A DNA stretch of 6,203 nucleotides, taken from contig CAJBPJ010000259.1 in NCBI GenBank assembly GCA_903957465.1, positions 1-6,203 on the forward strand, written 5' to 3'. The position numbers and the translations under genes were made by a program. Within the stretch, counting starts at the first letter, position 1, and each line of letters begins with the position of its first letter. This document shows positions 1-6,203 of the stretch, piece after piece. The notes below the pieces were generated by a model. The model was not told the origin of the DNA and ran no database searches. It was given only the letters and a program-made list of their open reading frames with translations. This DNA is from an uncultured Opitutia bacterium. GTDB lineage: Bacteria > Verrucomicrobiota > Verrucomicrobiia > Opitutales > UBA953.

Positions 1-1124
1 GCAGTAATCGTGGCGGCACATTCCGCACGACTCAGACAGGACTCAACTTGGGCACGCCCCAGAGTGAAGTTAAGATTCACGACAACCTTATCGGCAATGA
101 CGCACGCTAAATTTGCCAGTGCTGCACCCGCACCGGGTGGGAGTACGATGGCCACGCGACGGGTGGTGACCTCGCGACGTATGCGTTGCGCAAGTAAATA
201 GGCGATGGCTAAGGAGACAGCACCTGAGAGCGACTTGCGTTCACCAGTTCGGTCAATGATGGCAGGGTTGCCACCTTTGCGTGCCAGACCTTTTGCCACG
301 ACCGAAGCCAGATGCTCTTGCAGTGCGGGACGACCCGCAAAGGCGTCGGCCGAAAGTTCGAGCAGCCGCTGGCGGGTTTCATCTGACTTTTCGGCTGGAT
401 AGGCTGGACCAAAGACAACCCGCACCGAGCGCCGAAAACTCGTTGGGAATTTCCAAAAGAATCGGCCGCCACTAAAACTAAAGACGGAGCCCCACTTACC
501 GTCGATCCAGAGCGGGGCAATGGGGCAACCCGCACGTCGTGCGATCAATTCAAACCCACGACGTATCTCCATGAAGTGACCGTTGCGCGTCACATGGCCT
601 TCGGGGAAAATACAGACGACTTCACCGCGCTTCAAAGCCTCTGATGCTTTCGCAATGGCATCTTTGGCTTTGGATTCATCGACAGGGATACTACCCATCA
701 AACGCATAATCCTTCGCATGACGGGTACGCGCTCAAAACCTTCCCACGAAAGGAAGCGAACAGGTCGCGAGGAAAAGACCCCCACGAGGACAGGATCAAG
801 GTAGGAAACGTGGTTACAGACAATCAGCACACCACCGGTTGCTGGGAGGTGGTGAGCCCCTTGAACCTGAGCGCGGTAAAAGCAACGGACAGCGAGCAGG
901 CAAAACGTCTGCACCGCACAGTAGAACCAGCCGGTCTCAGGACGCCGACGTGTCATTCGCCAGGCATAGGCGACTAGAAAAACGACGAAGAAGAGGGTGG
1001 CAGCTGCCGCCAAGAGCATGAGCAAAGTTAGTCCTAAATAGACGATTCCAAAAGCAGGTGACACGATGACTAGAAACCTCCCACAGCCTAACCCCAAGGG
1101 CAACCCCTCTCTTACGAAGCGCAT
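1..1124 (-). CDS. Aas-like fusion: membrane-anchored PlsC acyltransferase + AMP-binding acyl-ACP synthetase (3' end outside window)
   Basis: The frame is open from ATG at 1124-1122 to the window edge (374 codons, no stop), so the C-terminus is missing. Residues about 17-55 are strongly hydrophobic and could form one or two membrane segments. Residues about 85-245 are a PlsC-type lysophospholipid acyltransferase: NHVSYLD (104-110) is the catalytic NHxxxxD box, GSIPVDES (144-151) the second conserved block, and FPEGHVTRNG (173-182) the acceptor-binding FPEG box. From about residue 285 the protein reads as the start of an AMP-binding (ANL) adenylating domain, with GNPAIIDRTGE, RVAIVLPP and VVVNLNFTLGRAQVE. 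This order is that of Aas proteins, which activate fatty acids and re-acylate lysophospholipids at the inner membrane. An in-frame TAG four codons before the ATG excludes a longer N-terminal MFS (LplT-like) domain on this reading. GTG (residue 21) or ATG (residue 36) are possible later starts. The gene is divergent from alaS. A plain PlsC protein is unlikely because of the C-terminal extension. Confidence 0.85.
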   Translation of the reverse strand, partial: MRFVREGLPLGLGCGRFLVIVSPAFGIVYLGLTLLMLLAAAATLFFVVFLVAYAWRMTRRRPETGWFYCAVQTFCLLAVRCFYRAQVQGAHHLPATGGVLIVCNHVSYLDPVLVGVFSSRPVRFLSWEGFERVPVMRRIMRLMGSIPVDESKAKDAIAKASEALKRGEVVCIFPEGHVTRNGHFMEIRRGFELIARRAGCPIAPLWIDGKWGSVFSFSGGRFFWKFPTSFRRSVRVVFGPAYPAEKSDETRQRLLELSADAFAGRPALQEHLASVVAKGLARKGGNPAIIDRTGERKSLSGAVSLAIAYLLAQRIRREVTTRRVAIVLPPGAGAALANLACVIADKVVVNLNFTLGRAQVESCLSRAECAATIT

Positions 1125-1125
1125 T

Positions 1126-1173
1126 CCCCAACCCTATCGCCTTTTCCCCTTTCCCTCCCCCGCATCTCCCCCC
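1126..1173 (-). other. G-rich tract with a canonical G-quadruplex pattern, upstream of the acyltransferase start
   Basis: Read on the minus strand from 1173, there are G-runs of 6, 5, 3 and 4 bases (1173-1168, 1161-1157, 1155-1153, 1149-1146) separated by loops of 6, 1 and 3 bases. This fits the G3+N1-7 rule for a four-stranded structure. Two further runs, GGG (1134-1132) and GGGG (1129-1126), follow up to one base before the ATG. Whether the tract is transcribed is unknown. The last GGGG lies too close to the ATG for a standard Shine-Dalgarno position. Confidence 0.6.
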
Positions 1174-1176
1174 TAT

Positions 1177-1209
1177 TCCTTAGGCTACGCTTTAGTCCTT
1201 AGACTTTAG
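1177..1209. repeat. Heptamer direct repeats (nCYTTAG) upstream of alaS
   Basis: Three heptamers lie directly back to back: GCTTTAG (1189-1195), TCCTTAG (1196-1202) and ACTTTAG (1203-1209). A fourth copy, TCCTTAG, identical to the middle one, lies at 1177-1183 after a 5-base gap. AGTC (1194-1197) and GACT (1202-1205) could also pair as a 4-bp stem, but that is too short to prefer a hairpin. The position in a divergent promoter fits a binding site for a regulator or sigma factor. No regulator is identified. Confidence 0.5.
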
Positions 1210-1230
1210 CATTCATTCACTTTCGAACCA

Positions 1231-3924
1231 ATGACCTCAGCCCAGATTCGCCAGTCGTACCTCGATTTCTTCCGCTCGAAGCAACACAGCATCGTGGCGT
1301 CGTCGAGCCTGATGCCTGACTCCCCTAACCTGCTTTTCACCAATGCAGGGATGAATCAATTTGTTCCTATCTTCCTCGGACAAACCAAGTGCCCCTATAC
1401 CCCTGGTCGTGCTGCCGATACGCAGAAATGCATTCGTGCGGGCGGAAAGCATAACGACCTCGAAGACGTTGGCTTAGACACCTACCACCATACCTTCTTC
1501 GAGATGCTCGGGAATTGGTCGTTTGGTGATTACTTTAAACAAGAAGCGATCGACTACGCCTGGGAGCTTATCACCCAAGTCTGGAAATTCCCCCCCAGCC
1601 GCCTCTACGCCACAGTCTATTCACCGGACAAATCCAAAGGTGACCCTGCGGACTTCGACCAAGAAGCATGGGATGCTTGGGCAGTAAAGTTTCGCGCAGT
1701 GGGTCTCGATCCTGCTGTCCACATTGTTAACGGTAATAAAAAGGATAATTTCTGGATGATGGGCGAAACGGGTCCATGTGGACCTTGCACCGAGTTACAC
1801 GTCGACCTCACACCCAACGGAGACACCCAAGGTAAACTCGTGAATGGCAGCGACGCCCGCTGTATGGAGATTTGGAATCTCGTCTTCATTCAATTCAACG
1901 CGAACCCCGACGGCACCTTCTCGCCTTTGCCTGCAAAGCACGTCGACACCGGTATGGGCTTTGAACGCGTGACGGGTATTTTGCAGTGCACCAAGGGCTT
2001 TAAGGATTTCTCAGGGATTATCTCCAATTACGAAACAGACATCTTTGCGCCGCTGTTCCGGAAATTAGAGTCACTCAGCGGTAAGCGCTATGCATCGACG
2101 TTGCCGAAGCAAGGCAGCCAAGGTGACACGCAACAAGAGCGGGACGACGTCGCCTTCCGCGTCATTGCCGACCACGCGCGCACACTTTCGTTCGCCATCG
2201 CCGACGGTATCCAGCCTGGTAACAACGATCGCAATTACGTCCTACGGCGCATTCTCCGTCGCGCCGTGCGTTACGGTCGCACCCTCGGTCTGACCAAGCC
2301 CTTCTTCTACACGCTCGTCGATGTACTCGCGGAAACTATGGGCGATACTTTCCCAGAGATTCGCACTCGGCGCGCTACCGTGGCAGAAGTCATTCGCATC
2401 GAAGAAGAAGCCTTCATCCGCACACTCGATAAAGGTCTTTCCCTGTTCGAGGAAGAAGCTGCCAAGGTCGCCAAAGGTGGACAGCTCTCGGGGGCTTTTG
2501 CTTTCCGACTCTATGACGAGCAAGGATTCCCTCTCGACCTAACGCAATTGATGGCACGCGAACGTGGCTTGGGTGTCGATACGGCAGACTTTGAGCAACG
2601 CATGGAAGCTCAGCGCGCCCGTGCACGTGCGGCTCAGAAGAAGGAAGTCATCGCCCTCTCAGAAATTGGCAGCGACCACCCCACTGAATTTATCGGCTAC
2701 AACCAGCCAACCGCTGAAACCAAAGTTGCCCAAGTGCTGACGCTCAAGGGACGGGTGGCCGTTCTCACCGAGCAATCACCCTGCTACGCTGAAATGGGCG
2801 GACAAGTCGGTGACACGGGTACCTTTACTCAAGGCGGACGTGCCTGGCGCGTGACCGACACCCAGAAGTCTGGGCAAACTTGGATTCATTTCCTCGAAGG
2901 AACCGATCTCCCTGAGACCGGAAAGGTCAGCACGCTTACGGTCGACAGCGCCCGACGCGCCGCCATTTCGCGTCACCACACCGTCACCCACCTTATCCAT
3001 TGGGCGCTGCATGAAGTGGTGAGCAAAGAGGCCACCCAGAAGGGTTCTGCCGTTGCACCCGATAAACTCACTTTCGACTTTAACAGTGGTGCACTCACAG
3101 GTGCTCAGGTCCTCGACATCGAGCGACTCGTCAATGAACGCATCCTCGACAACAGCCCGGTATCGTGGAGCGAAGTTAAGTACAGCCAGGTCAAAGGTCG
3201 TGGTGACGTCATGCAATTCTTCGGCGATAAATACGGCGAGACTGTGCGCGTGGTTCAAATTGGTGGTAAGCCGACTGCATTGGATGGCTACTCGATGGAA
3301 CTCTGTGCAGGGACTCACGTTCGCTCGACAGGCGAAATTGGCTTACTCCGCATTACCGGCGAAAATGCCATTGCCGCAGGCGTCCGCCGTATCGAAGCCA
3401 TTGCCGGACTTACCGCTTACGAGGCAGCCCGCGCTGACAGCGATTTACTCCGCAAACTTGCGGACACGACACAGTCGCCTGTTGGTGACGTCCTTAAGCG
3501 CGTCGAGCAGTTGCTCGACCAAAGCCGTGACCTCGAACGAAAACTTAAAGCTTACCGCGATCGTGAATCGGATGCTCTCGCAACAGAACTCGCCGCGAGT
3601 GCGAAAGATCAAGGCGGCATGAAATGTGTTACCGCGCGCGTGAGTGCAGATGATACAACATCGCTCCGCGAACTTGGCGCAAAGGTAGCTGGAAAAGTTG
3701 GTCCGAGTGCCGTCGTCGTTCTGGGTGCTGTGATTGAAGGCAAGGCGTCGATTGTCGCTAACTGTGGCGCAGACGCCATCAAGGGCGGACAATCGGCTGG
3801 CAAACTTGTCTCTGAACTCTGCACGCAACTTGGCGGTAAAGGCGGCGGCAAGCCAGAGTCGGCCATGGGCGGCGGACCTAGTCCGGATAAACTCGACGCG
3901 GTTTTGGCCTCGCGACGGGCCTAA
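1231..3924 (+). CDS. alaS: Alanyl-tRNA synthetase
   Basis: AlaS attaches alanine to tRNA-Ala in the cytoplasm and hydrolyses mischarged Ser- or Gly-tRNA-Ala. The 897-residue product is close to the usual 870-880. The N-terminal class II catalytic core is complete: the AlaRS opening with LLFTNAGMNQF (34-44), the motif 2 region HTFFEMLGNWSFGDYFK (87-103), EIWNLVF (213-219) and motif 3 DTGMGFERV (239-247). The editing domain keeps all four zinc/catalytic ligands, H583 and H587 in HTVTH and C692 and H696 in CAGTH. The Gly-rich C-terminal DHHA1-type domain ends with GGKGGGKPESAMGGG (868-882). The protein begins directly with the family's usual MTSAQIRQSYLDFF, so the start at 1231 is secure although no Shine-Dalgarno sequence precedes it. 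It is probably the first gene of a rightward unit with the exported protein, nadK and lepB. No missing residue or frame break was seen. Confidence 0.98.
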   Translation: MTSAQIRQSYLDFFRSKQHSIVASSSLMPDSPNLLFTNAGMNQFVPIFLGQTKCPYTPGRAADTQKCIRAGGKHNDLEDVGLDTYHHTFFEMLGNWSFGDYFKQEAIDYAWELITQVWKFPPSRLYATVYSPDKSKGDPADFDQEAWDAWAVKFRAVGLDPAVHIVNGNKKDNFWMMGETGPCGPCTELHVDLTPNGDTQGKLVNGSDARCMEIWNLVFIQFNANPDGTFSPLPAKHVDTGMGFERVTGILQCTKGFKDFSGIISNYETDIFAPLFRKLESLSGKRYASTLPKQGSQGDTQQERDDVAFRVIADHARTLSFAIADGIQPGNNDRNYVLRRILRRAVRYGRTLGLTKPFFYTLVDVLAETMGDTFPEIRTRRATVAEVIRIEEEAFIRTLDKGLSLFEEEAAKVAKGGQLSGAFAFRLYDEQGFPLDLTQLMARERGLGVDTADFEQRMEAQRARARAAQKKEVIALSEIGSDHPTEFIGYNQPTAETKVAQVLTLKGRVAVLTEQSPCYAEMGGQVGDTGTFTQGGRAWRVTDTQKSGQTWIHFLEGTDLPETGKVSTLTVDSARRAAISRHHTVTHLIHWALHEVVSKEATQKGSAVAPDKLTFDFNSGALTGAQVLDIERLVNERILDNSPVSWSEVKYSQVKGRGDVMQFFGDKYGETVRVVQIGGKPTALDGYSMELCAGTHVRSTGEIGLLRITGENAIAAGVRRIEAIAGLTAYEAARADSDLLRKLADTTQSPVGDVLKRVEQLLDQSRDLERKLKAYRDRESDALATELAASAKDQGGMKCVTARVSADDTTSLRELGAKVAGKVGPSAVVVLGAVIEGKASIVANCGADAIKGGQSAGKLVSELCTQLGGKGGGKPESAMGGGPSPDKLDAVLASRRA

Positions 3925-3979
3925 AGCCTAACTTTTACGGCTCGCCCACACGCCCTCGGGTCTTAGCATCAAAATCACG

Positions 3980-4822
3980 ATGCGGCTCCTTCTTCCATGC
4001 CTGTTGGCGACCGTTGCCTTAGCCCAATCCTCACCTTTCTCTGAAAACTCAGAGGGCGGCCGGTACATTCTACCTATGGTCGAGAGCCAGCGCCCGCAAA
4101 TCCCGCGCGCCAACCTGGTTGTCGATGCCGACCAAGCTCAGATTGTGGTGCGGATCGAAGTCAAAGGCGCGACACGTGCCAAAGCAGAAGCGGGCCTACG
4201 TAATCTCTCTGCCAAATTGAGTGCGCGCTTCGAAGACAAAGACGGCTTAGAAATCGAACGCCTCGAGTACAACTTTGCTCGTCCATTCGGAAATTACAGC
4301 TCAAGCAGCTTCCTGAGCAAAAAAGATAAAGACCCAGATACCTTCATTGCCGGAGGCGCTTGGGCAGTACGCACAAGCATCGGGGATGACGCGATGACAT
4401 CCGTCGACACTTTGCGTTCGGAGACCACAAGTTTCGTCGAGACTGACGTTAATAAAGACGAACTTGTCACAATCCATGTCAGCGAAGCCAACTGGCGCCT
4501 GAGCAACCCTCAGGACTACCGCAATGAACTCTTGCACAATATTCGCCGTGATGCCGCTGAAGCCGCGAAGCATCTCCCTATGGGCGAAAATCGTCTAGAG
4601 ATTATCGGCCTCGATCGTGCCGTACAAGTTTGGCCACAAGGATCCGGTAAAATCACTCTATTTATCCCTTACAGCTTTAATCACAAATCACAGGTAACCG
4701 ACGATGACGGCGCTTGCGGCTGCGAAAGCGAAGGCGAAGGCGAAGGCGAAGAACAGCACGCGGAAGGCTGCGGCTGTGAAGGCGAAGAGAAAGACGGTGA
4801 AAAGCCTGCAGAAAAGAAATAA
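3980..4822 (+). CDS. Exported protein of unknown function, SIMPL (DUF541)-like, with acidic Cys-rich tail
   Basis: A 280-residue protein that I cannot assign to a family with certainty. It starts with a short signal peptide (MRLLLPCLLATVALA, probable cleavage after A15 at ALA|Q), so it should be periplasmic or secreted. Cys7 lies in a Pro-Cys context and does not form a good lipobox. The mature part has a beta-alpha pattern: VVDADQAQIVVRIEVKGATR (47-66), a helix with alternating Ala/Leu (67-83), a polar middle, then DYRNELLHNIRRDAAEAAKH (179-198) and a closing strand KITLFIPYSF (224-233). This order resembles the SIMPL/DUF541 fold, but only by inspection. Residues 241-280 are a separate tail, very rich in Glu, Gly, Asp and Lys, with two CGCE motifs (C246/C248 and C264/C266) and H260, which suggests metal binding or paired disulfides. 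The stop lies 4 bases before nadK, implying co-expression. There is no Shine-Dalgarno sequence. Confidence 0.8.
   Translation: MRLLLPCLLATVALAQSSPFSENSEGGRYILPMVESQRPQIPRANLVVDADQAQIVVRIEVKGATRAKAEAGLRNLSAKLSARFEDKDGLEIERLEYNFARPFGNYSSSSFLSKKDKDPDTFIAGGAWAVRTSIGDDAMTSVDTLRSETTSFVETDVNKDELVTIHVSEANWRLSNPQDYRNELLHNIRRDAAEAAKHLPMGENRLEIIGLDRAVQVWPQGSGKITLFIPYSFNHKSQVTDDDGACGCESEGEGEGEEQHAEGCGCEGEEKDGEKPAEKK
4715..4791 (+). repeat. In-gene repeats encoding the Cys/Glu tail: GGCGAA hexamers and a duplicated CGCE block
   Basis: Five consecutive hexamers of the form NGCGAA run from 4721 to 4750, the last three exactly GGCGAA, and encode alternating Glu and Gly/Ser. TGCGGCTG occurs at 4715-4722 and again at 4769-4776, exactly 54 bases (18 codons) apart. 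Both copies continue into GAA and GGCGAAG sequence, so the CGCE motif looks duplicated in frame. All steps are multiples of three, so copy changes would keep the reading frame. Confidence 0.75.
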
Positions 4823-4826
4823 TTGA

Positions 4827-5636
4827 ATGACCATTCGAACCTTAGCTCTCGTTGTGAATCGTGCCAAACCTGGCACAGAGACGATTGTGGCGGAAATTTC
4901 GCGCGTCTGCAGCGAGGTAGGCGTAACCTTACGCGAAGTCGCTTGGCCGATTGACCCCAAAGGATTACGTGGGGCAGACGCCTGCTGCGTCGTCGGTGGC
5001 GACGGTACATTCTTGGGTGTAGCCGAAACCGCTGCCCGTGAAGCTGTGCCCATGTTTGGCATCAATCGCGGCAAGTTAGGCTTCCTCGCCGCCTACCCAG
5101 CCGAAGACGTGGCAGCGAGCCTTCGCTCCGTTCTCGCTGGTCATGCCCGACGTGAAGAACGCGCCATGCTTGAAATCGCTTTCGCCGACGGCACTTTTGC
5201 CCTGGCGCTCAATGATCTCGTGATCAAAACCCGCGACGTTTTTCGGATGTCGCGTCTCGGCGTTCAAGCCGACGGCTCACCCGTTAACACCTACCGTGCG
5301 GACGGACTTATCGTGGCAACGCCGACAGGTTCATCGGCCTACAACCTTGCCGCCGGTGGTCCACTGATTGATCCCGCCGCAACCGTCATCGCACTAACAC
5401 CGCTCTGCGCCCATACGTTGTCCAATCAGCCGCTCATCTTCTCTGCCGAAGCTGAGCTGCGGATTGAAAGCTTAGATGCAGTGCCGCTCGGCCTGTCTGT
5501 TGATGGCCGCCCTACCCTCGATGCTGCTAAGCGTCTACCACTCATCGTGCGCACAGCCAAAGTTCGTTTGGGAATTCTACGTCCAAGTAACCTTAGTCAC
5601 TTCGACGTCTTACGCTCTAAGCTTCACTGGGCCTAA
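4827..5636 (+). CDS. nadK: NAD kinase (ATP- or polyphosphate-dependent)
   Basis: NadK phosphorylates NAD to NADP in the cytoplasm, the only known route to NADP. The 269-residue product is complete, slightly under the usual 280-300. The family signatures appear in order: GGDGT (57-61), the phosphate-donor and catalytic loop; GINRGKLGFLA (78-88); ALNDLVI (127-133); YRADGLIVATPTGSSAYNLA (156-175), the NAD-binding and self-association core; LTPLCAHTLSNQPLIF (190-205); SVDGR (224-228); and the closing RSKLHW (263-268). The start is supported by the first beta strand TLALVVNRAKPG and by its fit 4 bases after the preceding stop, which suggests translational coupling. Only a weak purine run (GAAAAG, about 10 bases upstream) could serve as ribosome binding site. 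No sign of damage was seen. Diacylglycerol kinases share the GGDGT loop but lack the other motifs. Confidence 0.97.
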   Translation: MTIRTLALVVNRAKPGTETIVAEISRVCSEVGVTLREVAWPIDPKGLRGADACCVVGGDGTFLGVAETAAREAVPMFGINRGKLGFLAAYPAEDVAASLRSVLAGHARREERAMLEIAFADGTFALALNDLVIKTRDVFRMSRLGVQADGSPVNTYRADGLIVATPTGSSAYNLAAGGPLIDPAATVIALTPLCAHTLSNQPLIFSAEAELRIESLDAVPLGLSVDGRPTLDAAKRLPLIVRTAKVRLGILRPSNLSHFDVLRSKLHWA

Positions 5637-5659
5637 TTAACTTTAACCCGTTTCGTTTC

Positions 5660-6202
5660 ATGCTTCTGCAATGGTATAAAACACGCGGATTACGCAAACA
5701 GGCGAATCACCTGCTTGATATGTCGAGCAAGGTTGACTCGCTCCGCCAAGACATCTTGCCCGCAGATGACCTTGCCGAACAACGGAAGCACCACGCTGCA
5801 TTAAAAGCACTGCTCAAAGCTAAGCCGTTCAATGAAGAAGCCGTAACCGCAGCTGCCCAAAGCCTGCATGACACGATGCTTCGAACGGGCGGAAAGGTTT
5901 ACCCCGTAAGTTTTGGTACAGACTGGACAGAGATGTTTATCCTCGCGGCGATTGTGGCTGGCGGCATTCGCGCCTTCTTCATCACGCCAATGAAGATTCC
6001 CACAAACTCCATGTGGCCAACCTACCATGGGATGACGGCAGAGGTGCGTTCGCCGAATGACCCCACACCGTCGATCCCTGAGCGCATCTGGGGAAAATTT
6101 ACCCCAGTGGAGCACGACGATTGCACCAACAACGAACGCGTCGGGAGAAGTGTATATCCCTCTACAACGCACCCTCAATGGCTACGAACCCATTCCTGGT
6201 AA
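5660..6202 (+). CDS. lepB: Signal peptidase I, apparent frameshift, continues past the window
   Basis: Type I signal peptidases cut signal peptides from exported proteins at the outer face of the inner membrane. Residues 1-88 form a charged, largely helical cytoplasmic region, longer than in typical small Lep proteins. One membrane segment follows (about 91-109, EMFILAAIVAGGIRAFFI), then FITPMKIPTNSMWPT (107-121), in which Ser117 is the nucleophile of the conserved SM.PT box. The general-base Lys box and the remaining conserved boxes are not reached. The frame from 5660 closes at TAA 6200-6202, but beyond about residue 145-152 it stops looking like a signal peptidase, while the next frame (codons from 6114) reads TTIAPTTNASGEVYIPLQRT, a plausible continuation. 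I therefore regard the TAA as an artefact of one extra base and the gene as partial at the right edge. It lies 23 bases after nadK, without a Shine-Dalgarno sequence. Confidence 0.85.
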   Translation: MLLQWYKTRGLRKQANHLLDMSSKVDSLRQDILPADDLAEQRKHHAALKALLKAKPFNEEAVTAAAQSLHDTMLRTGGKVYPVSFGTDWTEMFILAAIVAGGIRAFFITPMKIPTNSMWPTYHGMTAEVRSPNDPTPSIPERIWGKFTPVEHDDCTNNERVGRSVYPSTTHPQWLRTHSW

Positions 6203-6203
6203 C
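6093..6203 (+). other. lepB: Probable true continuation of signal peptidase I in the shifted frame
   Basis: In the frame whose codons start at multiples of three, the DNA is open from 6036 to the right edge. From 6114 it encodes TTIAPTTNASGEVYIPLQRT and then LNGYEPIPGN. Moving into this frame needs one base removed (or two added) between about 6092 and 6119. Dropping one base near 6116 would give VEHTIAPTTNASGEVYIPL. Upstream of about 6090 the original frame is the convincing one, so the break is localised to roughly 30 bases. Confidence 0.65.

Larger units (their letters stand above)
1125..1230. promoter_or_regulatory. Divergent intergenic promoter region between the acyltransferase gene and alaS
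   Basis: These 106 bases separate two genes transcribed away from each other, so both promoters should lie here or slightly inside the genes. No clear sigma70 -35/-10 pair is visible. The half next to the acyltransferase gene is a C-rich tract (G-rich on the minus strand), and the half next to alaS carries the TTAG-containing heptamers. There is no purine-rich Shine-Dalgarno sequence in the 20 bases before the alaS ATG. Confidence 0.6.

Noticed and set aside
209..535. Minus-strand open frame of 108 codons in the left region
   Set aside because: It lies in a different frame from the continuous PlsC/AMP-binding reading, which carries all the family motifs through this stretch.
1191..1209. Regulatory hairpin or T-box leader before alaS
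   Set aside because: The only inverted repeat is 4 bp (AGTC/GACT), and there is no room for or sign of a T-box leader in the 106-base gap.
2776..3318. Minus-strand open frame of 180 codons inside alaS
   Set aside because: It overlaps the conserved AlaRS editing domain, has no recognisable motif, and is a by-product of alaS codon use.
3053..3622. Plus-strand open frame of 189 codons inside alaS in another frame
   Set aside because: Ser/Thr/Arg-rich shadow translation fully inside the well-conserved alaS; no family features.
3925..3942. Possible terminator hairpin after alaS (AGCC pairing with GGCT)
   Set aside because: Only a 4-bp stem with a 10-base loop and no T-run after it; not a credible intrinsic terminator.
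3980..4030. Lipoprotein signal (Cys7) for the exported protein
   Set aside because: Cys7 follows Pro and comes too early, without Ala/Gly at -1; a standard signal peptidase I site after ALA fits better.
6094..6101. Programmed frameshift at the slippery-looking AAAATTTA in lepB
   Set aside because: A -1 slip here would move out of the downstream coding frame, whereas the sequence needs +1 (or -2). No stimulatory structure was evident, and lepB is not known for recoding.

Overview
The window holds five protein-coding genes on about 54-57% GC DNA (judged by eye), tightly packed and with no RNA gene, insertion sequence or CRISPR array. One gene runs leftwards off the left edge: an Aas-like fusion of a PlsC acyltransferase with the start of an AMP-binding acyl-ACP synthetase. 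Four genes run rightwards: alaS, a small secreted protein of unknown function, nadK, and a signal peptidase I gene (lepB) that reaches the right edge.

Layout: 1-1124 (minus) is the partial acyltransferase/synthetase. 1125-1230 is the shared divergent promoter region, with a C-rich tract (G-rich on the minus strand, a canonical G-quadruplex pattern) next to a heptamer repeat array built on nCYTTAG. 1231-3924 is a full-length alanyl-tRNA synthetase. 3980-4822 encodes a 280-residue exported protein with a SIMPL-like look and an unusual acidic, Cys-containing tail. 4827-5636 is NAD kinase, 4 bases after the previous stop. 5660 onward is signal peptidase I, whose reading frame appears to be broken by one extra base between about 6092 and 6119.

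Organism: a bacterium with a Gram-negative type envelope. The membrane-anchored PlsC/AMP-binding fusion with an NLNFT motif, the EMGGQVGDTG variant in AlaRS, the IPTNSM box of the signal peptidase and the near absence of Shine-Dalgarno sequences together suggest Verrucomicrobiota, perhaps Opitutia. This is an inference from family resemblance and no search was run.

The genes are mostly core housekeeping: tRNA charging, NADP synthesis, protein export processing and phospholipid acyl repair or turnover. The spacings of 55, 4 and 23 bases, with no convincing terminator between them, suggest that alaS, the exported protein, nadK and lepB form one transcription unit. I see no defence system or mobile element. 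The items most worth a second look are the lepB frameshift, the exported protein with the duplicated CxC tail, and the repeat/G-tract architecture of the divergent promoter.
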